This document shows, one piece after another, positions 11,001 to 20,078 of a stretch of DNA of 64,000 bases; position 1 is the first letter of the stretch; every line of letters begins with the position of its first letter. The stretch is from assembly GCF_000210295.1 (NCBI RefSeq), contig NC_026736.1, positions 248,001-312,000 of the forward strand. The letters are read 5' to 3'. The DNA comes from Trypanosoma brucei gambiense DAL972 (Eukaryota; Euglenozoa; Kinetoplastea; Trypanosomatida; Trypanosomatidae). The notes beneath the pieces are model-generated. The model was not told where the DNA came from, made no database searches, and worked only from the letters and a program-made list of their open reading frames with translations. The position numbers and the translations under genes were made by a program.

Positions 11001-12291
11001 CCATACCGCTCTCGCGCACACAATAGCGGTTGCCCTCAAACATGCTCGTGCCGCGAGATGGGCGGAGGCTTGTATGGTTCTTCTTGAGGACGACGGTAGT
11101 CATGATGGTGCTGAGGAAAGTGGAAGTGTAACACATTTTGGTGTCACCTCTCTCCACCCAGCTCACTGGTCATCGTTGTTTCGTGACAAGGTGCCCCCAC
11201 AACTGTCCCATTTAGCCCACACCGTGCGCTACAGTATGTTGTGTTGCCCTGGTTTATGGCAGCGGGCATTGAAATGGTTGCCACCTCAGGCGCTTCCATT
11301 TCCGGTCCATCACCAACTATTGCTTGCTCGCGTTTCCGGTTTGCCAATTGGTGTGGCAGCCGCGTGTGACGCGGTAACGCCGAAGGTGGAAACGACAACG
11401 CCACTTGTTGGCTCACCCCTATCACCCATGTCGCTTGTGCAGGTAGCGTTGCAGGAGAAGTTGCGCTGCAGCAAGGCATCGGCGACGGTGGCATCTCAGG
11501 CGGAAGTTGAGCGCACACTCCGCGTTTTGCGTCAACGCGGACAGTGGGAACAGGCAGTCTTGGTTTACGAGCATTCGCTTGCTTGCCGTTGTTTTCCGCA
11601 TAGTGCAAGTGCCACCGTTGTTGGTGCTTGCCTGCCTTCGTGGCAGGCGTCCCTTAGTTGCTTTGCGCACATGTCTCAGCGTATGCGTCCCGATGTGGCA
11701 ACCGCTTCATTAGCTTTGCAAGCTTGCAGGCGTGGTAGAAAATGGAAGATTGCTCTACGTGTCCTTCAGCAATGCGTGCTTACATCTGCGTCCCGCTCGG
11801 CAGGTGAGGTTGTAAGAACTGCACCACAGTTGATAAATTACGCAATACAGGCGGTTTTGGGTGCCGGCGTTTGGGACGCCGCATTAAATGTGGTTCGCCA
11901 ATATGGTCAGACAATGAGTCCCTTGCTAGCAAATACCATCCTTCTGACGTATGTGCGTGCGGAACGATACGATGAAGCTGTGAACTTTTTTTATGGCTGC
12001 GTTCGCCGCGGAGTGCGACTGCACGAACAGTCGCTTGATCTTGTGGTAGCAGCAAGCCAAGCAGTATCGGCAGAATACCATGATTTAGCGCAGTTTGTTG
12101 GGGTAATGGCGTCAACTTTGGAGGACTTCTGTCATGTTCATGGCGTGTTGCTGCAACACGTCCTACTTGTTTGTCGCAGCATTTCTGTTCCTCCCCACGC
12201 GTTGGTCCTCTCTTTCAGTTGTGATCAAACCGGCGTATCCGCGAGTATGGTATCTGATGATGTCATTAATGCGACTGATTCTATTTGGTGA
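8014..12291 (+). CDS. Large helical-repeat protein, PPR-like in its C-terminal part, probably mitochondrial
   Basis: About 1425 residues, almost entirely predicted helix. The last ~350 residues contain repeats of roughly 33-37 residues in which a short helix pair ends in patterns such as RGQWEQAVLVYEHSLA, RGRKWKIALRVLQQCV, AGVWDAALNVVRQYG and AERYDEAVNFFYGCVRRG. This is the usual look of pentatricopeptide repeats, and earlier segments (RWQRALRLLLDVQRW, QWRLCMMLWKRGI) resemble further degenerate copies. PPR proteins bind organellar RNA, and trypanosomatids have many, mostly mitochondrial; RNA binding here is inferred. The N-terminus is basic and contains LIFGRKFSW, compatible with an import presequence. 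The frame extends to TTG 7990, but ATG 8014 is the first methionine. Confidence 0.6.
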   Translation: MRGTVLIFGRKFSWNAVVDEYGHRLPQCAGLSSTRKRLLLKDWRYFTSTGSEESLTTFFRSGHKCTNSLEDGDDAHVHVKGNADVVYNDGQQGRKIHRALRGVAEFIAATGTFDDVCAPGERGYSDVSLAVEGLKRARLAVEYTGTVLSLSNDRRDGILAQALSRNRRSDEEVVNQQHLRSHCGEVLSPLEVVAIAQWCAWHVRTSLKGAKHHQGTPTKSQGDAETARCIVSVLTRFLSILVEEGLRRWAVDSVACELELSDLVCIVTEEALLVLRDNKKACTSVKFATPLPTCSVGCSATSEQTALMAEHLKPGMRTWEDLCFGVKAQEALLCSQRERWQRALRLLLDVQRWNVLATTKSWTTSTEEVLTNECEGKCQLLASKALNILSMIPYGVVQTLQYILAQHGQWRLCMMLWKRGIRLPSGDAPTCNETEEERPPHSLLLHPAGLNTVITALALVNGRPSKHSFTAATSSLLCATATAGGTEGVDAKLLRLLLHLGVIPHRHFTVTEFATLLKDAFGLHLQSSHVDSILSPAAVWRCSEGLPSHMREVLCLMCFRVVARSGLAHTLMLEDLYVIICLSYRTVLSQMCRPMAESSTPSTQRGRENISNCAVPNGQGRCEPSRNGLLTVGLAAATRRTAVFAEEDIRTITEAFLSCSSRLLVPSERAKSFQREEEVYAGVNYTDLHLYRTLVNVRIGRNGSTAMLFTVSSMLTRLLTVMPHVFTLGTVWRGALCALSTNYQLDACNHHLAAAASVFAEVIVGTARTSNKDALVDTLVYLAPLLSPFAIGQIVKSPVGRRLSWTHCLALLPYAPCASSAQRLMLRRIVKDCDVEGMSFVYSLLRMSTPPLQLLPQASPAVSTDVCTLLLLTERSWMRALQAYGRFDLRVQRACAPHIVRLIVTAGAWLPHTHNTGGDANCSHCLNGFDSLLHTALQATEGSRVAEEVLQLSLKRGLWAGGLAFHQRLQHEHSGILLGNGRIKTCAAMLFKGLLSHTALAHTIAVALKHARAARWAEACMVLLEDDGSHDGAEESGSVTHFGVTSLHPAHWSSLFRDKVPPQLSHLAHTVRYSMLCCPGLWQRALKWLPPQALPFPVHHQLLLARVSGLPIGVAAACDAVTPKVETTTPLVGSPLSPMSLVQVALQEKLRCSKASATVASQAEVERTLRVLRQRGQWEQAVLVYEHSLACRCFPHSASATVVGACLPSWQASLSCFAHMSQRMRPDVATASLALQACRRGRKWKIALRVLQQCVLTSASRSAGEVVRTAPQLINYAIQAVLGAGVWDAALNVVRQYGQTMSPLLANTILLTYVRAERYDEAVNFFYGCVRRGVRLHEQSLDLVVAASQAVSAEYHDLAQFVGVMASTLEDFCHVHGVLLQHVLLVCRSISVPPHALVLSFSCDQTGVSASMVSDDVINATDSIW

Positions 12292-12767
12292 GTGCAAAAG
12301 GAGCCGCGGCGACTGGTGCTGTTGAGGGGGCTGGTGCGCTGTAATGTTGTTAAATAAAACGACAGAGCCTGTAGCAGTACCCTCGGGGACGGGGTTTGCA
12401 GCATTATAAAACACAATTTCATTGCGTCGTTATTTATTTTTTTTTTTTACAATTTCTGTTCGGCAGATCTTTTTTTTTTTTTGATGATCTACCTGTTGTT
12501 CTTTTGCATGAACGTTAATTTGAACTACAAGCACACTTACCACGTATCTCACTTTCCCTCCTTTCTTCTTTTTTTTTTTTTTTACGAACCCATGCATTCC
12601 ATTCTATTCTTTGTATCTTAAATTAATATACAAGCATGTTACGTGCGTGGCCAACTGTGCGAATAATTACAGAATTTTCTGTGTGTTGGGAACGGTGTAA
12701 CAAACCTGCACTCGGATTGAGGTGGAGAAGCGAAGGATAAGTCAGCGCCTTTCTGCGTGATTGCGCA

Positions 12768-12806
<39 letters not shown>

Positions 12807-12879
12807 CTGCTTGGTGTCCAGACACAGCACGACGAAGGACGCGGAGTACGTGTTGAAACGAGACTTGAAGGAGGAAAAA
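12292..12879 (+). promoter_or_regulatory. Intergenic spacer with T-runs, splice acceptor and TA repeat in the predicted 5' UTR
   Basis: 588 bases with no gene. Three long T-runs (about 12435-12447, 12470-12482, 12569-12584) are followed by AG at 12633-12634. The predicted 5' UTR of the next gene then contains the TA repeat at 12770-12806. Translation in frame through the repeat is possible only from GTG, so it is treated as untranslated. Confidence 0.45.
12770..12806. repeat. TA microsatellite
   Basis: A short CATATATACA lead-in is followed by an uninterrupted TA run. It lies about 75 bases upstream of the ATG of the CCCH zinc-finger gene, inside its probable 5' UTR. Confidence 0.9.
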
Positions 12880-14640
12880 ATGCCTCCCAGACGTTCCTTT
12901 GTTTTTATTACAAATATCCCTGATTACTTGCTGCAACCACTCGCCGTCGGCAACAATAACCACCACAATAAATTACGCGCTTCAAGAGACCCACGCTACG
13001 AGCGGCTACGGTCATTCCTCAGTACACACACATCAGGTGTCATGCACGTGATGCATCTGGAAACGCGTGGCTATGCCCTTGCCCTCTATGCATCGGAAGA
13101 GGAAGCACTTGCGGCCTGCAAGACAACAATCACACCTAAATATCGGCAGTGTGAATACCCACCAATGGTGTTACGTATATTAGAGCGCCCGCGCCCGGCT
13201 CCCCTTCAGTCGGTTTATACACCAACAGTCACGATTGAGGGAGAAACAATATTGAAGGAAGAATTAGCAAACACAAGAGGTCTGGAGTTGGTGTATCGCG
13301 GCCGTGCTATTGCGCGCTGGTGTCCCAATACGCTTTCTCAGCAAGATTGCCCCTTCGGTGCTTCGTGCAACTGGATTCACAAGTGTGCCTATCAGCAGAC
13401 CGTGCGAAAGAGGCCACGACTTGATCCCGTATCTCAACAACAACAACAAAAGCAGCCCATGTCGTCGGAGGAACTGACGCGACTGCGCCACGTAACTCAC
13501 AACACAAAATGCGGGGAGGAACAACTTGTACCACCCGACATGAAGTTTGACTTTTCTGTTTATGTTCCCGTGGCGCACAAGGAAGCAGTTGCTCTCGTGG
13601 ACAATGAAGGAACTGGTGGAAGTAGCAGGTTGGTTGATGATGTTATTAAGCGCGTAGAAGCAGCCTGTTCGGCGTATAGTGGACCGTATTTTGTTAAATT
13701 TGCCTTTTGCGGCGGTGCGCCGTGGGATTGGAGCTTGCACAACACTTCATTGGGTCTTTCTGCACTGCGCAAGAGAGCACCGTTTCCTACGAATGGTGCG
13801 CCTACTCCTCTTGAACGTGATATCTTCACGCAGCAGTTGCTGTACCACATGAATCAGATGAATCGCTTCGATACGATCGCATTAGCAGTCCATGCTCTTG
13901 CTAAAAGCCCAAAGGTTCGTCGGGCGTTACAACGTGAATTGGAATATGACCAATCCCTCATTTCATGCAATGATAAAGGCGACAAAGATGCAGTGTCCCT
14001 GCATCTTTGTGTACGGCCATGGCTGTTCTTGCCAACGGTAGGTGTTGAGGCTACTGTCTTCTTGGAAGGTGGAGGCGAAGTTCTGCGAGGTATTGTCCAA
14101 CGGAAAGGGGCCGTGCGTCTCATGATTTCACATGCGCTTTTGCGTCAACAGGAAGAAAAACAGGGCATGGACTTCTCTCGCTTTGCCGTGTTGGGTAGCG
14201 GTCAAGACCTCGAAGCGGAATCTTACTTGGAGTCTGAGATACAGCGTATGTCGCTTCTGGTAAAGCGGTCGGCTCAAAGGCTACAACAATATATTCGTCA
14301 ACAGCGGGATCGGTTTCCACCAGGTGCTGCGTGGTGCGTTCATATTGCTGTCAGCCCGCCCCCCTTAGTGCCGTTTCGGCCCCAGCAGTACGGCAGTGGT
14401 GTGGAACAACAAAAGGGGGAGTGCAAGCAGGAAGAAAGTGAAGAGAGGGTGACGTCCAAGTGTGTAGTTCTCTCCTTACAGGAGTACCAACCAGCTTACG
14501 AGGAGCATGTAGCGCTTCATGGGGAACTGCGTGCAGGGGAGGTGATGTGGAACACGAGGAAACATGGGTACGTTGCGCTCATTCCGCGCGAAATGTTGGA
14601 ACGCCTTCGCCTGGAGTCCCAGGTGGAAGAAAAGGAGTAA
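12880..14640 (+). CDS. CCCH zinc-finger protein with RRM-like N-terminus
   Basis: About 586 residues. Residues 5-105 look like an RNA-recognition fold: FVFITNIPDYL resembles RNP2 and GYALALYASEEEALAAC resembles RNP1. A single CCCH finger sits at about 148-167 with spacing C-x8-C-x5-C-x3-H, the classic RNA-binding spacing. The remaining ~400 residues are a separate globular region. It includes GPYFVKFAFCGGAPWDW and, later, LCVRPWLFLPTVGVEAT, which loosely recall the ATP-grasp-like CDC123/D123 fold, but I cannot confirm this. Expected role: post-transcriptional mRNA control, the main level of gene regulation in trypanosomatids (family inference). The ATG at 12880 is chosen because the upstream part of the frame is just translated TA repeat. 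The next gene follows after 323 bases. Confidence 0.62.
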   Translation: MPPRRSFVFITNIPDYLLQPLAVGNNNHHNKLRASRDPRYERLRSFLSTHTSGVMHVMHLETRGYALALYASEEEALAACKTTITPKYRQCEYPPMVLRILERPRPAPLQSVYTPTVTIEGETILKEELANTRGLELVYRGRAIARWCPNTLSQQDCPFGASCNWIHKCAYQQTVRKRPRLDPVSQQQQQKQPMSSEELTRLRHVTHNTKCGEEQLVPPDMKFDFSVYVPVAHKEAVALVDNEGTGGSSRLVDDVIKRVEAACSAYSGPYFVKFAFCGGAPWDWSLHNTSLGLSALRKRAPFPTNGAPTPLERDIFTQQLLYHMNQMNRFDTIALAVHALAKSPKVRRALQRELEYDQSLISCNDKGDKDAVSLHLCVRPWLFLPTVGVEATVFLEGGGEVLRGIVQRKGAVRLMISHALLRQQEEKQGMDFSRFAVLGSGQDLEAESYLESEIQRMSLLVKRSAQRLQQYIRQQRDRFPPGAAWCVHIAVSPPPLVPFRPQQYGSGVEQQKGECKQEESEERVTSKCVVLSLQEYQPAYEEHVALHGELRAGEVMWNTRKHGYVALIPREMLERLRLESQVEEKE

Positions 14641-14963
14641 CTAAAAGGAGAATACGCCCTGCACATAATCGTAACAGTTTGACACCACTGAGGAAGCCTT
14701 TCCACCGGGTGATGTTGAGAAGTATGGAATGGTAGTTTCAGCGCCGTGCTTATCGTCGTTAGGGTATGATTACTGTCTGTCTTCACGATGCGCATCCGCA
14801 CATATATACGTGGACTGTTTTTTTTTTTTTCATTCTCTCTATCTCATTACTGCTACCATTTTTACCTTTACTCGTGATCAGCCACTTTTAAGTTACCCCG
14901 TCGCCCCAGTGCCTGTCGGGGATACGGTGGGATACATTGCGTTAAGGTAGTTGAAGCAGGATT
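14641..14963 (+). promoter_or_regulatory. Intergenic spacer with strong pyrimidine tract and splice acceptor
   Basis: 323 bases without a gene. A long pyrimidine tract (about 14818-14874) is followed by AG at 14880-14881 and a second AG near 14891. Both are candidates for spliced-leader addition to the UTP4-like gene at 14964. Confidence 0.55.
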
Positions 14964-17324
14964 ATGCAACGACGTAAGCGCTCCCGCACCCATTCAGTGG
15001 GTGATAAAGTATCGAAGAACTCGGGGTCAAAATACGTGCCGCAGCCGGAGAAGATCGCTGCCGCCGCTTCAGGGGATACCTTGGAGCGGGAGGATTCAAT
15101 AAAGTTGAGTAATACAGTTCTGCGTTCTTTGGCAATTGCCCCTGATGTTTCTGGTATTCGATGCGTTGCTGTGCATCCGTCAGAGCGAGAGATTGTTCTG
15201 GCTCGTGAAAATGGCTCTCTGATCTTGTACGCCATCGAACGATTCCAAAACGTCACTCACTTCCAAATGTTGCGTTCCACTGGTGGTCGCAAGAGTCGTA
15301 CCATTACGCGGTTACGTTACCTAACTCGCGGCACGGGCAATAGTAAAGGGATTTCCACTCGTACCGCTCCTCTGCTACTGGCTTCTTACCTATCCGGCCA
15401 GTTCGTTGTTTACTGCGGTGACACACTTGCTCCTCTTTGTGTTCATCAGCGGACTGGTGGAGCTATTTGGGATTTCTGTATCACAGACCACACCGTCTAT
15501 GCCGCAAAGGCTGACGGCTCGTGGCACCAGTTACACGTGGAGTACAGCAGCAATGTTGCTGGTGCGGCTGGGTCTCGCGCTCCGACCGTTCCGGTGCTGA
15601 CGCTCAAGCGGATCATACCAAAGGTGCCAGGCGCGGATCGTGCGATCAGTGTCTGCTGCTCACGGCAGTGGGGAATTGTCGCTGGAACAGATGACGCCGG
15701 AAATGTTGTGGCATGGCGTCTTCCCCGACCCGAAAGTACGGATGACCGGGACGAAGAAACGATCAATCAGGACAACAGAGGAGGTGAAGGGAACACGGGA
15801 ACGGCTGGGGATAGGCCGCAGAGTCTAACAGAGCATGAGGCCCTTTGGACGAGTCGCTTGCCTGAAGGAATGGCGCTTTGTTGTACCATCAGCATCAGTA
15901 GTAAAAACGCAGCTCCGGTTGTAGCGGTTGGCACTTCGGTTGGCGATGTGGTGATATTTGAAGCAACCCGTGGTCAAGCGGTGAAAACATTCACACACCA
16001 CAAAGGCCCCATTAGCTCGTTGGTGAGCTGTCAGGAATACGTCAGTGGCAATCAGTGCGGGGTGATTTATGCGTCTGGTTGGCACGAGTCTCTCCGTTCG
16101 TACCGATGTAGCGTTGAGGGTGAGTGGCGCCCCGCTGAGGTGAAACGCCGCACACACCACCATGAAACCAGCGAACTGGCGCTCCTTCACCGCCATCAGA
16201 TCATACTCTCTGCCTCACGGGATGCAACCGTTATGTATTCCCCAACTCAGTGTTTGTTCTCTGCACCGGCCATGTACCTTCACACCACGTGTCAGAAACT
16301 TGCTTTTGCGAAGGAGAGGAATGTCTTGCTGCAGACACGCAGTGGCCGCATCGAAGGGTTCTGTACCGATGCCGCATTACGTCGTTGGTCCCCGCTATTT
16401 GGTTACGAAGTGAAGGGTAAATTTCACTTGCAGGGACTGTGGTGCGACGATTCGCTCGGCCACATCGTTTTCTCCACAGACGAGCGTGTCTCTTTATTGT
16501 GCTGCCGCTGGCGCAATGGACTGGAGGGGAGTCTCGCGCTTAAGCGTATTGAAGAGGTGAGGAGTCTGCCTGCCAAATACGGCATTATCGACTGCTGCTT
16601 TGTCAACACCAAAACAAATAAAAGTTGCTATCTGCTTTTCGACGACGCGATTGTTCAGATTTCCCTCACGAAAGCGTACCCAGTGGTGACCACGCAGCTG
16701 GTACAGAGGGATGGAGACCCCGATGAAATTGACATTTGTCCAACTCGTTTCATGTGGTTAGAAAATCGGGCAGATGTTGGTGAAGAGGAGGGGACTAATC
16801 ATACCAAACTTATGGTGTACGGTCGCCGCGGGTGGCTTTCGTGTAGCACTGCGGTGGATGGCACCATTGACACCAGCACTTTCACGGTACACCGCGAGGT
16901 GATGCAAATGGTGGAGTCGGTACCCCATTTGTCACAATCGCAAGGAAGGGTGGAGCACACTATTGTTGCACTTGCAAATGGTGAGCGCTATGTTGCAGGT
17001 ATTGGAACTTCTCAACTGCTTCAACTTCCGCGCTCACTTCCACACGACACGCGGTTTGTTGCTCTGTTGCCACCGAGACGCCGGCGAAACGACTCGGGCA
17101 ACGAAGTTAGTGAAGGGTTGGGCAGTGGGCCTCGCTTCCTCGCCACCTTTTCACGTGGGTTATTGTGGGTTACGAGGAACTCGTGGTGCATGTTGAGCCG
17201 GTGCTCCGCAGAGGGTGCGTTTGTTTTGCGTGGAAACAAGAAAGTGCTAATTGTGGTGCGCAACCTGGAGGGAACGCTGGAAGTGTTGCCACCCTGTTGG
17301 AGGCTGCGACGCTTCGGTAACTGA
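14964..17324 (+). CDS. UTP4: UTP4/cirhin-like WD40 protein of the small-subunit processome
   Basis: About 786 residues. After a basic N-terminus (QRRKRSRTHS) the protein is beta-rich throughout, as expected for the double propeller of UTP4. Features pointing to UTP4 rather than a general WD40 protein are the opening VSGIRCVAVHPSEREIVLA, a GGAIWDF segment, the motif FTHHKGPISSLV, the stretch RRTHHHETSELALLH, and the C-terminal end LPPCWRLRRFGN, which parallels the LPPPxxxKKFG end of human cirhin. UTP4 belongs to the t-UTP/UtpA complex that acts on pre-rRNA in the nucleolus; this is family knowledge. Total length is slightly above the usual ~690-780. The start is the first ATG after the splice acceptor at 14880. 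An unrelated WD40 protein remains possible. Confidence 0.68.
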   Translation: MQRRKRSRTHSVGDKVSKNSGSKYVPQPEKIAAAASGDTLEREDSIKLSNTVLRSLAIAPDVSGIRCVAVHPSEREIVLARENGSLILYAIERFQNVTHFQMLRSTGGRKSRTITRLRYLTRGTGNSKGISTRTAPLLLASYLSGQFVVYCGDTLAPLCVHQRTGGAIWDFCITDHTVYAAKADGSWHQLHVEYSSNVAGAAGSRAPTVPVLTLKRIIPKVPGADRAISVCCSRQWGIVAGTDDAGNVVAWRLPRPESTDDRDEETINQDNRGGEGNTGTAGDRPQSLTEHEALWTSRLPEGMALCCTISISSKNAAPVVAVGTSVGDVVIFEATRGQAVKTFTHHKGPISSLVSCQEYVSGNQCGVIYASGWHESLRSYRCSVEGEWRPAEVKRRTHHHETSELALLHRHQIILSASRDATVMYSPTQCLFSAPAMYLHTTCQKLAFAKERNVLLQTRSGRIEGFCTDAALRRWSPLFGYEVKGKFHLQGLWCDDSLGHIVFSTDERVSLLCCRWRNGLEGSLALKRIEEVRSLPAKYGIIDCCFVNTKTNKSCYLLFDDAIVQISLTKAYPVVTTQLVQRDGDPDEIDICPTRFMWLENRADVGEEEGTNHTKLMVYGRRGWLSCSTAVDGTIDTSTFTVHREVMQMVESVPHLSQSQGRVEHTIVALANGERYVAGIGTSQLLQLPRSLPHDTRFVALLPPRRRRNDSGNEVSEGLGSGPRFLATFSRGLLWVTRNSWCMLSRCSAEGAFVLRGNKKVLIVVRNLEGTLEVLPPCWRLRRFGN

Positions 17325-18212
17325 GCAATTTGCACAAATACGTATATCAACGTCTGTCTGTGGGTGCATGTTTGTGTGTTCGAATGGAGAGAGATGAAGG
17401 ACCGTTGCCAAAAGCAGTGAAACGCCCGAGTATTATTCCAAACAGTGAAGTCCCAGATGCGGATGCAGGGAGGTAAAACAGAAGAGGGGCAACATACGCT
17501 GCTACGGAAGCAATGTTTGTGGTGACCACCGTCAGCAATGCGGGTTGAAGACGAGAGCACGCGGGTGTGAGTAACATCAACGTTGCGGTATCTTTCCTTC
17601 CACTTTCTTCTTTTAGATCCCTTAAGGATAGTGCTTGTGCGACTTCCCATTACTGCTTGAATTAGGGGAAAGCAGTACTGAAAGGGCTGGGTGATAACGG
17701 GAAGGCACCTTAGCAAGAAGAATGAGGGAAGGAGCGTAAATAAAAACCAAACGTAAACAGGTAAATAATTACGGTAGTTCGGTTAAAAGTCCCGCAGGCT
17801 CAAGAGCGGCCTGTTGTGTGGGGATTAAAAAAGGAAAAAGGGAGCGGTAATACAAAGTTTCTGCTCTGCTGGTGTTTCGCTGTTGTTCTGACCTGCAGAG
17901 GTGCAATATGCTGCGCGGCCCCCATTTCCCCACATGGCTTTACCTTTCTCTTATCTGCTTGACTTCTGCTTCTCGTTATTTCATACACCCCGTCTCATTG
18001 TTTTCTCCGTATCCTTTGGCATTTTGTTGTCTCATATTATCCACGGTAACATCGATGTGGAAAAGGTGGGCTGGGAGGGGCTGGGGTTGCTTCGGTGTGA
18101 GCGTACAGTAGACGTTGCGTTGGCCACTTCTTCTCAACTGCGTTCGCGTGCGCAGCTATAAAGCTACCCCGTCCCTCTTTTTTATTTTATTCGTCACAGT
18201 TACGGACCGTTG
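17325..18212 (+). promoter_or_regulatory. Long spacer ending in a tight splice acceptor for the methyltransferase gene
   Basis: 888 bases without a supported gene; reading frames on either strand are short or overlap the UTP4 3' end. A T-rich tract at about 18174-18193 is followed by AG at 18198-18199, only ~13 bases before ATG 18213. This predicts a very short 5' UTR for the methyltransferase mRNA. Confidence 0.55.
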
Positions 18213-20078
18213 ATGTGCTCTGTTGCACCGTTAGCTTCACACGGTACGGGATGTCCTGTCGCCGCTTGTATCGTGCGCTGCAAAAGACACCTTTCAGCTG
18301 TCGTGTGCCGCTTACGGAAGCTCAAAAGGTTGCGAAGTGGCCGCAACGTAACAACTTTCAACGCCAACTTTTACGAAGCGGTGGCTGAAGAGCGGCGCTA
18401 CGGAGCATTTACGGATGGTGAACACTTTGACGACTGCACACTGCACCTGCGGCGGTGGATGTTGCGTCGTGTGACGTGTGCACCGACTTTCGCTACCTCT
18501 GTTACGGGTAGTGTAGAAACGAATGAAGTGCTAACAATGTGGACAAAGTTGAGTGGTGGTGGAGTTGTGTGGAATATTTTGCAAAAAGAGCAGCAGTGTT
18601 ACGCAGTGCACTTCATAGGAGAGCTCTCATCTGATTTTGTTAAGGAGTTATTTAATTGTACCGTTGACGAATATCGCTCTGGTAGCCACAACGGTGTTGT
18701 GTTGTGTATTGTGCAGCAGTTGCGTGTGTACTCTGAAGCATGTTGTAGACCGGAGGATTTCCCACCACCTCTTTACGAGCTACGCGCTGCTGCCTTACGG
18801 ACACAAGTTCTCCATCAGTGTGGCAGTGCCGGCGCGTTTCCCACTTCTACAAAGTTGGGGAAACGGTCTGAGAATGGGTCGGACTGCTTTACGTTCTCGG
18901 AGTTGTTCGCTGGCATCGGTATGTTTCGTGTTGGGCTCGAGCGAATTGGTGGGAAGTGTGTCTTTGCGGTTGAGTGCGCACCTCACGCACGTAGTGTGTA
19001 TCACGCTAACCACCATTTGCCAAGGCGTAGTAGTTGTGGAAATGAGGCATTACCAGCTACTCGTCGCCCTGTTCCACTCGTCGGCGATATCACCACTGTC
19101 CCTTCGCACTACTTCCCACACCACGATGTGTTAACAGCTGGTTTTCCGTGCCAAAGTTTCGCCAAAGCAGGATCTGCCACTGGTCTGCGCGATACAAAAG
19201 GGCAACTTTTTTATGAGGTCGTGCGAGTGATACAAAGCACCAAGCCAAAGGCGTTCCTACTGGAAAACGTAGAAAATGTACTACATGTTGGGGGTGAAGA
19301 TGGAGGCGAGGCCAACGCAAGCGAGGAATCGCAACATCACTTGAAGTTTATACTTGACGCGTTGCGGTCACCTTCGCCGGACAGTAATGAAGCGCTTACT
19401 TACGTCGTCGTGTATCGGGTTATTGATGGTGCTCTTGTGACCCCGCAGAGACGAAGACGTGCCTATTTTGTAGGAATCAGAGCTGATTTACCACGTGCAA
19501 ACGCGAGGGATGTTGGTGCTGTGCTTGACGATGCTGTGCGACAGCTACGAGCATACAGAGATATGCATCCGGAAGCACCACGTTGCGTGAGGGATATCCT
19601 TGATTCCACGGGTGACACGAGCGAGATGGGGGAGTTCAATCAGTCTTTAGTATCGCTGCGTCTGACGGAGTCACAGTGGGCAGCAGTTCAGCGCAGTGTA
19701 ACTTTCCGCCGATCCCCTTCGTGGCGCGTGTCTGATCTCAACGGGCTGGCACGGACTCTCATGGGAAGCTACCGCACCAGCTATCAACTCTACTCGGAGT
19801 TTGTTCCTCTGCCTGACGGTGGGCCGCCCTTTCGCTTTTACTCAATTCGTGAATGTGCCCGACTTCAGGGCATTCCCGACTGGTTCTCCTTTAATGTTGT
19901 CTGTTATCCACTGTCTCCGGAGAAGTGCAACGGTAGGAGCGGTCCCTCTCATGGAAGTGATAAGGGCTGTGAAAGGTGTGTACCTGTGGGGGCGGTATAC
20001 AAACTAATTGGAAATGCAGTGAATCCCATTGTTGTTGAGTACTTGGGTCGTGCACTTTTAAGTCGTATCCTTAAGTAG
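18213..20078 (+). CDS. DMT: C5 cytosine DNA methyltransferase
   Basis: About 621 residues. All main C5-methyltransferase motifs are visible in order. Motif I is FSELFAGIGMFRVGLERIGG (about 227-246, AdoMet binding). Motif IV is GFPCQSFAKAG (about 309-319, with the catalytic Cys). Motif VI is LLENVENVL (about 347-355). Motif VIII is QRRRRAYFVGI (about 411-421). Motifs IX/X are IRECARLQGIPDWF and KLIGNAVNP near the C-terminus. The enzyme should transfer a methyl group from S-adenosylmethionine to C5 of cytosine in nuclear DNA. The first ~220 residues are an extension without a recognised domain. The layout fits the single DNMT-type gene described in trypanosomatids; tRNA methylation (DNMT2) is less likely because motif IV lacks the usual DNMT2 CFT context. 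Key residues are intact. Start ATG 18213 follows the acceptor at 18198-18199. Confidence 0.9.
   Translation: MCSVAPLASHGTGCPVAACIVRCKRHLSAVVCRLRKLKRLRSGRNVTTFNANFYEAVAEERRYGAFTDGEHFDDCTLHLRRWMLRRVTCAPTFATSVTGSVETNEVLTMWTKLSGGGVVWNILQKEQQCYAVHFIGELSSDFVKELFNCTVDEYRSGSHNGVVLCIVQQLRVYSEACCRPEDFPPPLYELRAAALRTQVLHQCGSAGAFPTSTKLGKRSENGSDCFTFSELFAGIGMFRVGLERIGGKCVFAVECAPHARSVYHANHHLPRRSSCGNEALPATRRPVPLVGDITTVPSHYFPHHDVLTAGFPCQSFAKAGSATGLRDTKGQLFYEVVRVIQSTKPKAFLLENVENVLHVGGEDGGEANASEESQHHLKFILDALRSPSPDSNEALTYVVVYRVIDGALVTPQRRRRAYFVGIRADLPRANARDVGAVLDDAVRQLRAYRDMHPEAPRCVRDILDSTGDTSEMGEFNQSLVSLRLTESQWAAVQRSVTFRRSPSWRVSDLNGLARTLMGSYRTSYQLYSEFVPLPDGGPPFRFYSIRECARLQGIPDWFSFNVVCYPLSPEKCNGRSGPSHGSDKGCERCVPVGAVYKLIGNAVNPIVVEYLGRALLSRILK

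Noticed and set aside
12757..12879. N-terminal extension of the CCCH protein through the TA repeat
   Set aside because: Opens only with GTG and would start with a run of Tyr/Ile encoded by the TA microsatellite; ATG 12880 is a better start.
17021..17716. 231-codon minus-strand frame overlapping the UTP4-like gene end
   Set aside because: Half of it is antisense to the coding sequence of the UTP4-like gene, and no signal for minus-strand processing is present.
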